Assembly: GCA_905206805.1 (NCBI GenBank)
Contig: CAJLIR010000002.1
Coordinates: 1 to 64,000, forward strand
DNA: 64,000 nucleotides
DNA from: an uncultured Caryophanales bacterium
Lineage (GTDB): Bacteria > Bacillota_I > Bacilli_A > RF39 > UBA660
Direction of reading: 5' to 3'
Shown: in pieces, positions 8,692 to 19,790 of the stretch
Layout of the letters: every line of letters begins with the position of its first letter
How positions within the stretch are numbered: position 1 is the stretch's first letter
Notes under the pieces: model-generated
Database searches by the model: none
What the model saw: the letters and a program-made list of their open reading frames with translations, nothing else
What the model was told of the DNA's origin: nothing
Program-made: the position numbers and the translations under genes

Positions 8692-10636
8692 ACCAGCAAG
8701 AACAATGGAAAAATCTAAAGATTTTAAAGGTTCAATGAAAAAACTTATTAAAAGTTTAAAAAGTTTTCACATTTTACTTATTATTTCATTAGTATTAGCA
8801 ATGGCAAGTGCAATTTTAGCTCTTGTTTCTCCTAACAAATTATCAGATTTAACAAATGAGGTAACATTTGGTATTACTCCAAATATTAGTGAAGAAGTAA
8901 TTTCTTCAATTATGACCGATGATAGTATTAGTGCAGAAGATAAGTTAGAATTTTCTAAAATCTTAGAACAAGCTAGAGAAAACACTGATAACAAAACAGA
9001 ATTACTAAAGTCATTTGATGAATTACCAACTAGTATATACGACAAAATAAAACCATCGATTGATATGAAAAAAGTTAAAAATATTGCGTTATTATTAGTT
9101 ATTTTATATTTGATAAGTGCATTATTTAGTTATATTGAAGGAATTTTAATGACTGTTGTTTCAAATGGTTATGCGAAAAATTTAAGAACTAATATTAGTA
9201 AAAAAATAAATAAGTTACCACTTAAATATTTTGACAGTCACGAAACTGGTGATATATTATCACGTGTTACTAACGATGTTGATACAATAGCGACTAATTT
9301 AAATCAGAGTTTAACTACATTAGTTACTAGTATTACATTATTTATAGGTTCAATAATTATGATGTTTACTACAAATTGGATTATGGCTTTAACAGCGATT
9401 GTTTCAAGTTTAATCGGTTTTAGTTTTATGGGACTTATTTTAGGTAAAAGTCAAAAATATTTTACTGAAAGACAAACTGAACTTGGAAACTTGAATGGCT
9501 ATATTGAAGAAATATATTCAGGACATAATGTCGTTAAGGCATATAATGGTGATAGAGAAGCTAGAGAAAATTTTGGAAAATTGAATGATAAGTTATTTGT
9601 ATGTAATAGGAAAAGTCAATTTTTATCAGGTCTTATGCCTCCAATGATGAGTTTTGTTGGAAATTTAGGCTATGTTGCCGTATGTGTAGTAGGTGCATTA
9701 CTTACTATGAATAATACAATTTCATTTGGAGTCATTGTTGCATTTATGATTTACGTTAGATTGTTTACAAATCCAATGGGGCAAATGGCTCAAGCTATGA
9801 CAAGTTTACAATCAACTGTAGCTGCAAGTGAACGTGTTTTTGAATTTTTAAATGAAGAAGAAATGTCAGATCAAAAACATTTGACAAAATACTTAAGTAA
9901 AGATTCAGTAAAAGGTGAAATTGAATTCAAAAATGTAAAATTTGGTTATGATAAAGATAAAATGATTATAAATGATTTTAGTGTTAAGGCAAAACCAGGT
10001 GAAAAAATTGCGATTGTAGGGCCAACTGGTGCTGGAAAAACGACAATGGTTAATTTACTCATGAAATTTTATGAAATTAATGATGGTGATATTTTAATTG
10101 ATGGAGTATCTACTAAAGAATTAACAAGAGAAAATATTCATGAATTATTTGTAATGGTTTTACAGGATACTTGGGTTTTTGATGGCACAATTAGAGATAA
10201 TATTAAGTTTAATAAAGAAAATGTAAATGATGAAGAAATTTGGGCTGCATGTAAAACTGTTGGAATTGATCACTTTATTAAAACTTTACCAGGTGGACTT
10301 GATTGTAAATTAGATGAAACTGAAACAATTAGTCAAGGTCAAAAACAACTTCTTACAATTGCTCGTGGTATGATTGAAAATGAACCATTTTTAATACTAG
10401 ATGAAGCTACTAGTAATGTCGATACAAGAACTGAGGAATTGGTTCAAAAGGCTATGGATAAATTAACATCAGGAAGAACTTCTTTCATAATCGCGCATAG
10501 ATTGTCAACTATTAAAAATGCCGATAAAATTTTAGTTATGAAAAATGGCGATATAATAGAATCTGGTACACATGATGAATTAATGAGCAAAAATGGCTTT
10601 TATGCTGAACTTTATAATTCACAATTTGAACTATAA
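8684..10636 (+). CDS. Heterodimeric ABC exporter, catalytic subunit
   Basis: 650 residues. Its ribosome binding site AAGGAGG lies inside the end of the preceding gene. It has a large extracytoplasmic insert (about residues 45-125) between the first two helices, as in BmrD/LmrD-like subunits. Walker A is GPTGAGKTT (about 445), Walker B ends in LILDEATSNVD with the catalytic Glu, and the H-loop is FIIAHRLSTI. The signature is altered to ISQGQ. The defects are complementary: its Walker motifs pair with the intact VSGGQ of the partner, giving one working and one degenerate site. Confidence 0.94.
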   Translation: MPRPARTMEKSKDFKGSMKKLIKSLKSFHILLIISLVLAMASAILALVSPNKLSDLTNEVTFGITPNISEEVISSIMTDDSISAEDKLEFSKILEQARENTDNKTELLKSFDELPTSIYDKIKPSIDMKKVKNIALLLVILYLISALFSYIEGILMTVVSNGYAKNLRTNISKKINKLPLKYFDSHETGDILSRVTNDVDTIATNLNQSLTTLVTSITLFIGSIIMMFTTNWIMALTAIVSSLIGFSFMGLILGKSQKYFTERQTELGNLNGYIEEIYSGHNVVKAYNGDREARENFGKLNDKLFVCNRKSQFLSGLMPPMMSFVGNLGYVAVCVVGALLTMNNTISFGVIVAFMIYVRLFTNPMGQMAQAMTSLQSTVAASERVFEFLNEEEMSDQKHLTKYLSKDSVKGEIEFKNVKFGYDKDKMIINDFSVKAKPGEKIAIVGPTGAGKTTMVNLLMKFYEINDGDILIDGVSTKELTRENIHELFVMVLQDTWVFDGTIRDNIKFNKENVNDEEIWAACKTVGIDHFIKTLPGGLDCKLDETETISQGQKQLLTIARGMIENEPFLILDEATSNVDTRTEELVQKAMDKLTSGRTSFIIAHRLSTIKNADKILVMKNGDIIESGTHDELMSKNGFYAELYNSQFEL

Positions 10637-10664
10637 AAAAATAACGGATTAACCGTTATTTTTG
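10637..10664. terminator. Bidirectional terminator between ABC exporter and a convergent lipoprotein gene
   Basis: A long A/T stem with a CGG/CCG core (10637-10647 with 10653-10663) and the 5-base loop ATTAA. The T-run of the right arm serves the + strand and the A-run of the left arm serves the - strand. It overlaps the end of the leftward gene. Confidence 0.75.
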
Positions 10665-10949
10665 TGTGCATGTATATCCAATACTTTCATTTAATTCTTT
10701 TAACTTTGTTGCAATTTCTTCACTGCTTTCATTTCCTGTAAATTCATAAAAATTTTTTAAAGTTTCCCATTCTTCGTTATTAACTTTTTCCTCTTCACCA
10801 TTAGTGATAGTGCTAACAATTTTACCTTTTTCGATATTAATTATACTTGTTTCTGAGTTTTGCTTACATTCAAGGGTAACTTTATCACTTTTACAACCAG
10901 TTAAAGAAAAACAAAATATTGCTAAACTAATTATTATTATTTTTTTCAC
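10656..10949 (-). CDS. Small lipoprotein
   Basis: 97 residues starting at a GTG (complement of 10947-10949) preceded by GAGGTTGG. The open frame extends upstream, but that part encodes a sequence crossing the promoter and has no ribosome binding site. The N-terminus VKKIIIISLAIFCFSLTGC is a lipoprotein signal with lipobox LTGC. The mature part is about 75 acidic residues, including a Cys near each end that could form a disulfide. Function unknown. Confidence 0.65.
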   Translation of the reverse strand: MKKIIIISLAIFCFSLTGCKSDKVTLECKQNSETSIINIEKGKIVSTITNGEEEKVNNEEWETLKNFYEFTGNESSEEIATKLKELNESIGYTCTQK

Positions 10950-11051
10950 AAATTCACCAACCTCAATATAATTATAACATATTTGAAAGAAAATATAACT
11001 TTTACTTATAAAAAATGTAAATTTAATTGAAAAAATATTCAAAAAATTTAA

Positions 11052-12323
<1,272 letters not shown>

Positions 12324-12391
12324 AAATATTGTTTTTATTAGAATATATATGTTATACTTTTAATAGGATTTATTAAGTGTGGGGGAATTAT

Positions 12392-13105
12392 ATGGAAGTT
12401 GTTTTGTTTTTATTACTGATAATTTTAATAATTTTTCTATATCTTTGTTTTAAAATAAGACAAAAAATCCGTGAATTTTCCCTTACTGCTTTTGGAACAT
12501 CTGATATTATTGAAGGATTTAAAAATCAAAAAATAAAATTAGAAACTGAGCCGAAATCGGTAGCTGGTATGGAATGTTTACTTTTACCACAACTTACAAA
12601 AGATTTTCCTAATTTAAATATTAATGAAATGAAAAAAATCGCAGAAAATAAAATTTTATTAAGTTTAGAATCTATTGAAGATAAAGAAATGAAGAAAATT
12701 GATTTTGTCAGTGAAAAAGTTAAAAATTGGATAAAAAGTAAAATATCAGATTTAAAAGGAGATGAAACAGTTAATTATGACTCTATAAAGTTTCATCGTA
12801 CTGTGCTTAATAAATATGAAAAAAATAATGGTATTTGTACTATTGTTTTTCAAACATCATTGGAATATTTATATAGAAAAAATAATGATGAGTATAGAAA
12901 GATACAAGATAGAATAAATACTCAATTTATATACATATTTGATGATAGTAAAGTTACTATAAATCAGTCTGGAATAGCGCTTAATTGTCCGAATTGTGGC
13001 GCACCTATTAAAAATTTAGGTGAAAAATTTTGCGACTATTGTGGTACTGGTGTAATAGATATTGTGAAAAAAACGTGGATATTGAATGATATTTCACAAA
13101 ATTAA
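12392..13105 (+). CDS. Membrane-anchored zinc-ribbon protein, first gene of the SPFH cluster
   Basis: The ATG at 12392 follows GGGGGAA and is preferred over an upstream GTG. 237 residues: one N-terminal membrane helix, an alpha/beta middle that resembles Tim44-like or NTF2-like folds (EYLYRKNNDEYRKIQDRINTQFIYIF), and a zinc ribbon, CPNCGAPIKNLGEKFCDYCG. The next gene begins 21 bases later. The grouping resembles the Bacillus ydjGHI set, in which zinc-ribbon and membrane proteins anchor an SPFH protein, but sequence identity was not tested. Confidence 0.65.
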   Translation: MEVVLFLLLIILIIFLYLCFKIRQKIREFSLTAFGTSDIIEGFKNQKIKLETEPKSVAGMECLLLPQLTKDFPNLNINEMKKIAENKILLSLESIEDKEMKKIDFVSEKVKNWIKSKISDLKGDETVNYDSIKFHRTVLNKYEKNNGICTIVFQTSLEYLYRKNNDEYRKIQDRINTQFIYIFDDSKVTINQSGIALNCPNCGAPIKNLGEKFCDYCGTGVIDIVKKTWILNDISQN

Positions 13106-13126
13106 AGAGAGAAAGAGGTATAAAAA

Positions 13127-14401
13127 ATGGGTTTAATAAGATCTGCAATTAGTTCTATTAGTGGAACATTACATGAACAATGGGAAGACTTTATTGTTTG
13201 TAACGAAATTCCTAGTGATAATGAGTTATTAATGATAAAGAAAACTACAAAGTCTGGTCAAATTTCTGCTCATAGTAGAATTGAAGTAAAACCAGGACAA
13301 TGTGCTATCATAATGGATAGTGGAAAAATTTTAGATGCAACAGCAGAAGCTGGAATTTACACATTTGATGCATCAACATCTCCATCATTATTTGCTGGAC
13401 AATTTGGTGGTATGTTTAAAGAAATGTGGCAAAGATTTACATATAATGGTGTACCTGCTAAAGAACAAGCTATTTATTATGTAAATATTACAGAAATTAA
13501 AAACAATCTTTTTGGAACACCAAATCCAATTCCATTTCAAGATTGGTCACATCCAATTCCAAATCAAATGACTGGAACTGTAACTCCTTTAAGAGTACAA
13601 ATCAAATGTCATGGTAAATACACATTTACTATTTCAGATCCAATGACATTTATTGGAAATGTTGGAGCTCGTGATTCTTATGGAAAAACAGAAATGACTG
13701 ACCAAATGCGTTCTGAAGTTATAGCTGCATTCCAAAATGTAACAAATGAATTAGGAAATAGTAATCATAAAATTCCTGTTTTAGAAATTCCTAGTGCAAC
13801 AGATGAAATTCAAAAAATGATGGAAGAAAAAGAATTTGATGCTGCTATCAGAAAAAGAGGTATTAGTTTATTAAGTTTTGCAGTTGAATCAGTAACTTTA
13901 GATGATGAGTCAAATAAGAAGATTGATAATTATGAATTAAGTTCAAACAGCTTTATGCAACAAGGAACACTTACTGGTGCTTATGCAAATGCTGTTCAAG
14001 ATGCTGCTAAAAATGAAGCAGGAGCAATGAATGGATTTATGGGTGTTGGTATGATGAATATGGCATCAGGTGGAATCGTTGGCGGTGCTGCACAAAATCC
14101 ATTTAACAGTCAACAACAAAATGCTTCATTTATGCAAATGAATGATCCATTCGCTAAAAATAATGATGGTAATGCTAATGAAAATGTTGCCCAAGATGTT
14201 CAACCAGTAACTGAACAACCAACTGAAGCAAAAAGAATTTGTACTAATTGTGGTAATGAAGTAACTGGTAAATTCTGTACTAATTGTGGCACAAAATATG
14301 AAGAACCAGTAGTTAACGAAAATGTAGAGAAACATTGCTCAAATTGTGGAGCAATTGTAAATTCTAAATTTTGTCCTGAATGTGGAACTTCAGTAGAATA
14401 A
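13127..14401 (+). CDS. SPFH-domain protein with two C-terminal zinc ribbons (YdjI-like)
   Basis: 424 residues. The N-terminal 270 residues match the SPFH/YdjI-like 'virion core' family, with LIRSAISSISGTLHEQWEDF, IEVKPGQCAIIMDSGKI and the GIYTFD segment. A Gly/Ala/Met-rich linker (about 290-350) follows, then two zinc ribbons: CTNCGNEVTGKFCTNCG and CSNCGAIVNSKFCPECG. SPFH proteins form membrane-associated oligomers; in Bacillus, YdjI works with PspA in envelope stress. No PspA homologue is visible in this window. Confidence 0.8.
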   Translation: MGLIRSAISSISGTLHEQWEDFIVCNEIPSDNELLMIKKTTKSGQISAHSRIEVKPGQCAIIMDSGKILDATAEAGIYTFDASTSPSLFAGQFGGMFKEMWQRFTYNGVPAKEQAIYYVNITEIKNNLFGTPNPIPFQDWSHPIPNQMTGTVTPLRVQIKCHGKYTFTISDPMTFIGNVGARDSYGKTEMTDQMRSEVIAAFQNVTNELGNSNHKIPVLEIPSATDEIQKMMEEKEFDAAIRKRGISLLSFAVESVTLDDESNKKIDNYELSSNSFMQQGTLTGAYANAVQDAAKNEAGAMNGFMGVGMMNMASGGIVGGAAQNPFNSQQQNASFMQMNDPFAKNNDGNANENVAQDVQPVTEQPTEAKRICTNCGNEVTGKFCTNCGTKYEEPVVNENVEKHCSNCGAIVNSKFCPECGTSVE

Positions 14402-14424
14402 TAAAAAGTTGAGGAGTGAAAAAA

Positions 14425-15300
14425 ATGAAATGTCCAAATTGTGGAAAAGATGTTAAAGAAGGCGCAAAATTTTGTGTTGGTTGTGGAACATCTTTGGTAG
14501 ATAAAGAAACAAAAAAAGTAGAAAAAACTAATAGTGAAAAAACTGACGAAGTAAAAGAAAAAGTTGCAACTAAAGTTAATGAAGTAAAAGTAGCTGCTAA
14601 AAAAGCTGCTGATAGCGATTTTATGAAAGTTGTTTTATCTAGTTTAATGTTTTTACTTAATATTTTATTAAAACCAGTAAAAGCTTTAAAAGAAAAAATT
14701 GAATTTTATAGTAAACCTCAAAATGGTTTCATATTAGCTGGTGTTGTTGCACTTGCAACAATGATTATTAGAGTTATTGTTTCATTTGTAATGGCCTTAA
14801 TAAAAAAACAATGTACTTCTTCTTTATTTGGAAGTGGAACATGTCTAACTGTTGGTGAAAAACTAAAAGCAATTGACTGGATGGGTATTACTTTAAAACA
14901 TTTACTAGTAATCTTAATTGTAATGTTTGCAATTGCTGGAATTTATTATGTTGCTGGTTTAATTGCTAAAAAAACAACAAATTTCATGAAAATTTTAACA
15001 ATTACAGCTGTATCTTTAGTACCTGCTTGTGTTGCATCATATTTATTAGTACCAATATTCGGATGGATTAATGTTCATTTTGGTGTAGTTGTAGCTATTA
15101 TTGGATTTGTATATTCATTAGTAATTTTCTTTACATCAATTAAAGATGAATTTAAATTCAAAGATGCTGATATGGCTATATATTTCCATCTTATCTGTGT
15201 TTCAGTTATAATTATAATTGCTTATTTTGTAGGTTATAATATTTTGCTTAACACTGTAACCGGTTCAGTTACTAATGGACTTGGAAGTTTAGATTTTTAG
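14425..15300 (+). CDS. Zinc-ribbon, multi-pass membrane protein (Yip1-like)
   Basis: The ATG at 14425 follows GAGGAG at 14411-14416. 291 residues: an N-terminal zinc ribbon, CPNCGKDVKEGAKFCVGCG, a Lys/Glu/Ala helical linker (about 28-65), then five or six hydrophobic helices resembling the Yip1 superfamily. It is the third gene of a cluster whose members all carry the same ribbon type, suggesting that the ribbons interact or share a ligand. Function unknown; a membrane-stress role is inferred from the SPFH partner. Confidence 0.65.
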   Translation: MKCPNCGKDVKEGAKFCVGCGTSLVDKETKKVEKTNSEKTDEVKEKVATKVNEVKVAAKKAADSDFMKVVLSSLMFLLNILLKPVKALKEKIEFYSKPQNGFILAGVVALATMIIRVIVSFVMALIKKQCTSSLFGSGTCLTVGEKLKAIDWMGITLKHLLVILIVMFAIAGIYYVAGLIAKKTTNFMKILTITAVSLVPACVASYLLVPIFGWINVHFGVVVAIIGFVYSLVIFFTSIKDEFKFKDADMAIYFHLICVSVIIIIAYFVGYNILLNTVTGSVTNGLGSLDF

Positions 15301-15310
15301 TTATAAATTT

Positions 15311-15336
15311 AAGAAGATTTAAATCTTCTTTTTTTT
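15311..15336 (+). terminator. Intrinsic terminator after the SPFH cluster
   Basis: AAGAAGATTT is followed directly by its reverse complement AAATCTTCTT and then a T-run. The hairpin must open a few central pairs to form a loop. Confidence 0.7.
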
Positions 15337-15409
15337 GTTTTAACTTAATTTATTTTTGAATTTTAATATTTTCTGTGTTATACTTATATTAGTAGTCTAG
15401 GAGGTATTT

Positions 15410-17701
15410 ATGGCAAAGAAGAAAAAAAGAAAAGAGGATAAAAAAAGTAGTTCAAACTTTAAAGTGGAAATAGTAGGTATATTACTTGTTTTAGCTTCAA
15501 TAATTGGATTTGTACCATATAATGGTTTTGTTGGTAATTTAATTAAAGCATTTGCCATTTTTTTATTTGGTGCTTGGTATTGGATTTTTTTAGTATCAAT
15601 ATTTTTTATTGGCGGATATATGATTATTAAAAGAGAAAGTGTGAAGTTTTTTAGTATTAAACTAATTGGTCTTTATATGATGATTTTGAGTATTTTAATT
15701 TTTGCTCATTCAACATATATTGATAGACAATTTGAAGATAAAAGTAATCTTGTAACCAATTTAAATGAAATGGAAGTAATTAAAGAAACTATTGATAATT
15801 TTATGGCCTCTATTAATGAAATAAAAGAACCAGTTGGTGGTGGAATAATAGGCGCGAGTGTTTCTGTTTTGTTTTTTAATTTATTTGGAACACAAGCAAT
15901 ATGGATAGTAGTTATTACTATTGCAATTGGTGGGTTTGTATTATTTACAGGTTTCTCAATTGTTGATTTTATAAAAAATACTTCTAATAAAGCAAAAGAA
16001 AAAATGCTTAAAAGTAAAGAAAAAAGAGATAAAAGAGAAATTGAAAAAGCAGAACAAAAATTTGATAATGACAACAAAATTGTTGTTTCAAGTGTTGATG
16101 AATTGATTAGAGTTAATGAAGAAAAAGTTGATGAGACAAAAGAAAAAATTGAAAAAATTGATAATAAGTCAGAAGATAAAAACATCAAGAATGAAAATCA
16201 AACTGATATAGATAATATAACAATTAATTGTGACGATTATGAAGAAAATAAAGGATACGTATATCCTCCAATAACTTTACTTACAAAACCATCTAGGGAT
16301 AAAAGTAAAGACAATCAAGAGAGTATAAAGAAAAATGTTCCTATATTAATTCAAGTTTTAAAGGATTTTGGAATAGAAGGAAGAATAATTGCGGCAAATA
16401 TAGGGCCTTCCGTAACTCAATATGAATTAGAAATTAAAGCAGGTACTAAGGTCAGTAAATTGCTTGGAATTCATAGAGAAATAGCACTTGCACTAGCAGC
16501 AAAAGAAGTTAGAATTGAAGCACCAATTCCTGGAAAAAGTACTATAGGAATAGAAATACCTAATAAAAGCATTTCGACTGTTGTAGTAAGAGAAATTTTG
16601 GAAAGAGTACCAAAGTCACTTGATAGTAGCAAATTGCTTGTTACACTTGGAAAATCAATCGACAATAATCCTGTATGGTGTGAGATAAATAAAACACCTC
16701 ACTTATTGGTTGCAGGTTCAACAGGAAGTGGTAAATCTGTTTGTATAAATAGTATTATTGTTTCAATTTTAATGCGAGCAAAACCAGATGAAGTAAAACT
16801 TGTCTTAGTTGATCCAAAAAAGGTTGAGTTATCAATGTATAATGGTGTTCCACATTTATTAGCGCCAGTTGTAACTGATCCTAAAAAAGCAAATATAGCT
16901 TTAAAGAAAATTGTTGTCGAAATGGAAAGACGTTATGATGTTTTTAGTGAAAGTGGAACTAAAAATATAGCAGGATATAATACTTATGTTGAAAAGAAAA
17001 ATGAAACATTGCCAGAAGGAGAAAAGTTAAGAAAAATACCATATATTGTTGTAATTATAGATGAACTTGCAGATTTAATGTTAGTTGCCGCTAAAGAGGT
17101 TGAAGACTCTATTATGCGTATTACACAAATGGCAAGAGCTGCTGGAATTCATTTAATTGTAGCAACACAAAGACCATCAACTGACGTTATCACTGGTGTT
17201 GTAAAGGCAAATATTCCATCACGTATCTCATTTGCGGTTTCAAGTAGTATTGATTCACGTACTATTTTGGATATGACTGGAGCAGAAAAATTACTTGGAA
17301 AAGGTGATATGTTATTCTTGCCTCAAGGCGAAAATACTCCAATAAGAGTACAAGGAACTTATATCTCAGAAGAAGAGATTGCATCAGTTGTAGATCATGT
17401 TATTAAACAACAAAAAGCTAGATATGATGAAACACTCCTTATGGATGAAGAAGAAATGCACGCAACTACTGGACTTGAAAATTCTAGTGATAACGCTGAA
17501 GAACCTTTATATAATGAAATTGTTGAATTTGTAGTTACGCAAGGAAAAGCAAGCGCTTCTCTTTTACAACGTAGGTTTAGGCTTGGTTATAATAGGGCAG
17601 CTCGTGTAATTGATTTACTTGAAGAAAGAGGTATAATTGGTCCAAATAATGGTTCAAAACCACGTGAGGTTTTAGTTAAATTAGATAAAAGTGAAGATTA
17701 A
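15410..17701 (+). CDS. ftsK: DNA translocase FtsK/SpoIIIE
   Basis: 763 residues, with TAGGAGG upstream. It pumps chromosomal DNA through the division septum. It has a basic N-terminus, four membrane helices within about 25-190, a charged linker to about 280, and the motor domain: Walker A GSTGSGKSV (about 430), VDPKKVELSMYNGVPHL and Walker B-like YIVVIIDELADLM. The C-terminal winged-helix gamma domain (about 700-760, ASLLQRRFRLGYNRAARVIDL) recognises polar guide sequences. A terminator precedes it and a new gene follows 49 bases later. Confidence 0.96.
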   Translation: MAKKKKRKEDKKSSSNFKVEIVGILLVLASIIGFVPYNGFVGNLIKAFAIFLFGAWYWIFLVSIFFIGGYMIIKRESVKFFSIKLIGLYMMILSILIFAHSTYIDRQFEDKSNLVTNLNEMEVIKETIDNFMASINEIKEPVGGGIIGASVSVLFFNLFGTQAIWIVVITIAIGGFVLFTGFSIVDFIKNTSNKAKEKMLKSKEKRDKREIEKAEQKFDNDNKIVVSSVDELIRVNEEKVDETKEKIEKIDNKSEDKNIKNENQTDIDNITINCDDYEENKGYVYPPITLLTKPSRDKSKDNQESIKKNVPILIQVLKDFGIEGRIIAANIGPSVTQYELEIKAGTKVSKLLGIHREIALALAAKEVRIEAPIPGKSTIGIEIPNKSISTVVVREILERVPKSLDSSKLLVTLGKSIDNNPVWCEINKTPHLLVAGSTGSGKSVCINSIIVSILMRAKPDEVKLVLVDPKKVELSMYNGVPHLLAPVVTDPKKANIALKKIVVEMERRYDVFSESGTKNIAGYNTYVEKKNETLPEGEKLRKIPYIVVIIDELADLMLVAAKEVEDSIMRITQMARAAGIHLIVATQRPSTDVITGVVKANIPSRISFAVSSSIDSRTILDMTGAEKLLGKGDMLFLPQGENTPIRVQGTYISEEEIASVVDHVIKQQKARYDETLLMDEEEMHATTGLENSSDNAEEPLYNEIVEFVVTQGKASASLLQRRFRLGYNRAARVIDLLEERGIIGPNNGSKPREVLVKLDKSED

Positions 17702-17750
17702 TTGACTTTGACATGTAAAAATAGTATTATAAATGTGATAGGAGGAAATT

Positions 17751-19682
17751 ATGGAAAATAAGAAAAAAAATATTTTGCCAATTATTATTGGAATAGCACT
17801 TGTTGTTATAGTTATTATTTTAATTTTGGTTTTTAGAGGAAAATCAGATAAAAAGCTTGATAAGATTGATAAAACAAAAAGTATAAGTAAGGTAACAGAG
17901 GTTTTACCAGTAAATTATAAATCAATCGATTGCTCAGATGATTGTAAGTATTTTTATGCTTATAATGGTTCAGATAGCTTAACAGGTAAGTATGATTTTT
18001 ATACTGAAACAGGTAAAAAAATAGGAGAGTATGATATATCAAAAGTTGACAAAAAAATCGCAGTAACTCTTGATATAGAAGATGTTTCAAAAAACTATTT
18101 TATAATGAGTTATATGGATACTGATAAATTAGATTCAAAATATGTTGTTTATAGTATGAAAGGTAAAGTAATTGTTGAAGCAGATGATGCTAGTGTATTG
18201 ACTGATAACTACTTTACTGCTACTAAAGGTGATGTTGAATCGATTTTTGATAATAGTGGTAAGGCTATTTATGAAGACGTTTCTTCAGTTGATTCATATA
18301 ACAATAAATACATCACATTTGAATTAAATGATGTAGATAAGATAATTGATGAAAAAGGAAAAGAAATTTTAAGTGGTTATACTATTTCTAAGGTTGTTTT
18401 AGATGATTCAGATGAAATAGATTATTTAATAATAAAAAATACTGAAGATGGTGTTTATAATTATTATAATATTAAAGAAAATAGTAAAAAAGGTGATTCA
18501 TTTACTGGTTATTCTACAGTTGATGATAAAATTATTATAACTAAGAAAGTTGATTCAAAAAGTAAAAAATTTATTTTAAATTCTAATGGTGAACAAACAG
18601 AATATGTTGAAGAAGTTAAAAATACAAGTTCTAGTCAATCATATTATGACACTGTTAAGAAAAATGTTAATGAAGATAAATATGGTATTTTTGCATCTGT
18701 AATAAATAAAGAAGATCAAAATTATATATTAGTTAATTTAAAAGAAGAAAATAAATTTGGAATATTGGATATATCTAAAGATGAATTTAAGGAATTAGGA
18801 ACTTATAAAGAAAATTCAAGTAGAAGATTAACATTAAAAAGAATTTCTAAAGATAGCGATAATTCTACTTCTGATGATGTTATTTATTCAATAGAGTGTT
18901 CTACATATTATTGTGATAATGATATTCAATTTATTTATAATTTTACAGAAAATAAATTATTAGCTTCTCGTGATGGCTCTAAGGAATCATTAATTTATTC
19001 ATTCCAATTATATGAAGATGGAAATTATATTATAGAGAATACAACTTCAAAATTTGATGATTCTGATAAATATATTTTATATGATAAATCAGGTAAAGAA
19101 TTATTTAGTAGTGATAATTATATAAAAGTAATTGATGGTAAAATTATGTATCGTAGTTCATCAATAAATGATACTGGAAAAATTAATTTATATAGTTTAA
19201 AAGATAAAAAAGTTATAAATTTAGACTCAGATAATGAAATTATGAGTGTATCTAGTAAACAATTTGAAGATAATAAATTATATCAATTTGGTGATAAGGA
19301 AAATACATATTTATTATCAGAAAATGGCGAAGTTGTAAAATTAGATGGTGCTTTAAAATCAAATGATGATATAGGTGTTTATTTATCAAATGATAAAAAA
19401 ATTAGTTATTATAATGTGTTTACTAAAGATTTAACAGAATATGAATTAAAACAAAATGAATCTATTAATGACACTAAAGGCTATGAGTTAATGCCATATA
19501 GAAATGCGATTTTTGTTAATAATTCGTATGATTATACTACTAAAATTATAGGAAATAATGGTAAATCTTTATTTGAAAAGAAAAATCTACAGATTTATGA
19601 TATTACAAAAAAATCTGACGGTAGTATAATTATTACTGTAATTGATAAGAATGATAAAAAAGGCCTTTATATAGCTAGATAA
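17751..19682 (+). CDS. Membrane-anchored extracellular protein with WG-like repeats
   Basis: 643 residues: a basic N-terminus, one membrane helix (about 7-28) and a large Asp/Ser/Lys-rich outer domain. Several stretches repeat a beta pattern ending in 'D..GK.I' (SIFDNSGKAIYE, KIIDEKGKEILSG, YILYDKSGKELFS, KIIGNNGKSLFEK), similar to WG or propeller-type repeats. No catalytic motif is evident. It begins a run of three genes for anchored outer-face proteins, though a terminator at 19696 separates it from the next. Confidence 0.6.
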   Translation: MENKKKNILPIIIGIALVVIVIILILVFRGKSDKKLDKIDKTKSISKVTEVLPVNYKSIDCSDDCKYFYAYNGSDSLTGKYDFYTETGKKIGEYDISKVDKKIAVTLDIEDVSKNYFIMSYMDTDKLDSKYVVYSMKGKVIVEADDASVLTDNYFTATKGDVESIFDNSGKAIYEDVSSVDSYNNKYITFELNDVDKIIDEKGKEILSGYTISKVVLDDSDEIDYLIIKNTEDGVYNYYNIKENSKKGDSFTGYSTVDDKIIITKKVDSKSKKFILNSNGEQTEYVEEVKNTSSSQSYYDTVKKNVNEDKYGIFASVINKEDQNYILVNLKEENKFGILDISKDEFKELGTYKENSSRRLTLKRISKDSDNSTSDDVIYSIECSTYYCDNDIQFIYNFTENKLLASRDGSKESLIYSFQLYEDGNYIIENTTSKFDDSDKYILYDKSGKELFSSDNYIKVIDGKIMYRSSSINDTGKINLYSLKDKKVINLDSDNEIMSVSSKQFEDNKLYQFGDKENTYLLSENGEVVKLDGALKSNDDIGVYLSNDKKISYYNVFTKDLTEYELKQNESINDTKGYELMPYRNAIFVNNSYDYTTKIIGNNGKSLFEKKNLQIYDITKKSDGSIIITVIDKNDKKGLYIAR

Positions 19683-19695
19683 TTTTTAATTTATA

Positions 19696-19724
19696 AAACG
19701 GAACTGTAAATGGTTCTGTTTTTT
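19696..19724 (+). terminator. Intrinsic terminator
   Basis: ACGGAAC pairs with GGTTCTGT (one G-T pair) around a short loop, followed by TTTTTT. Confidence 0.65.
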
Positions 19725-19790
19725 ATTTTAATATTGATTGATTTAATATTTACTATTTGATATAATAATCTAGGATTAGGAGCGTTGTAA

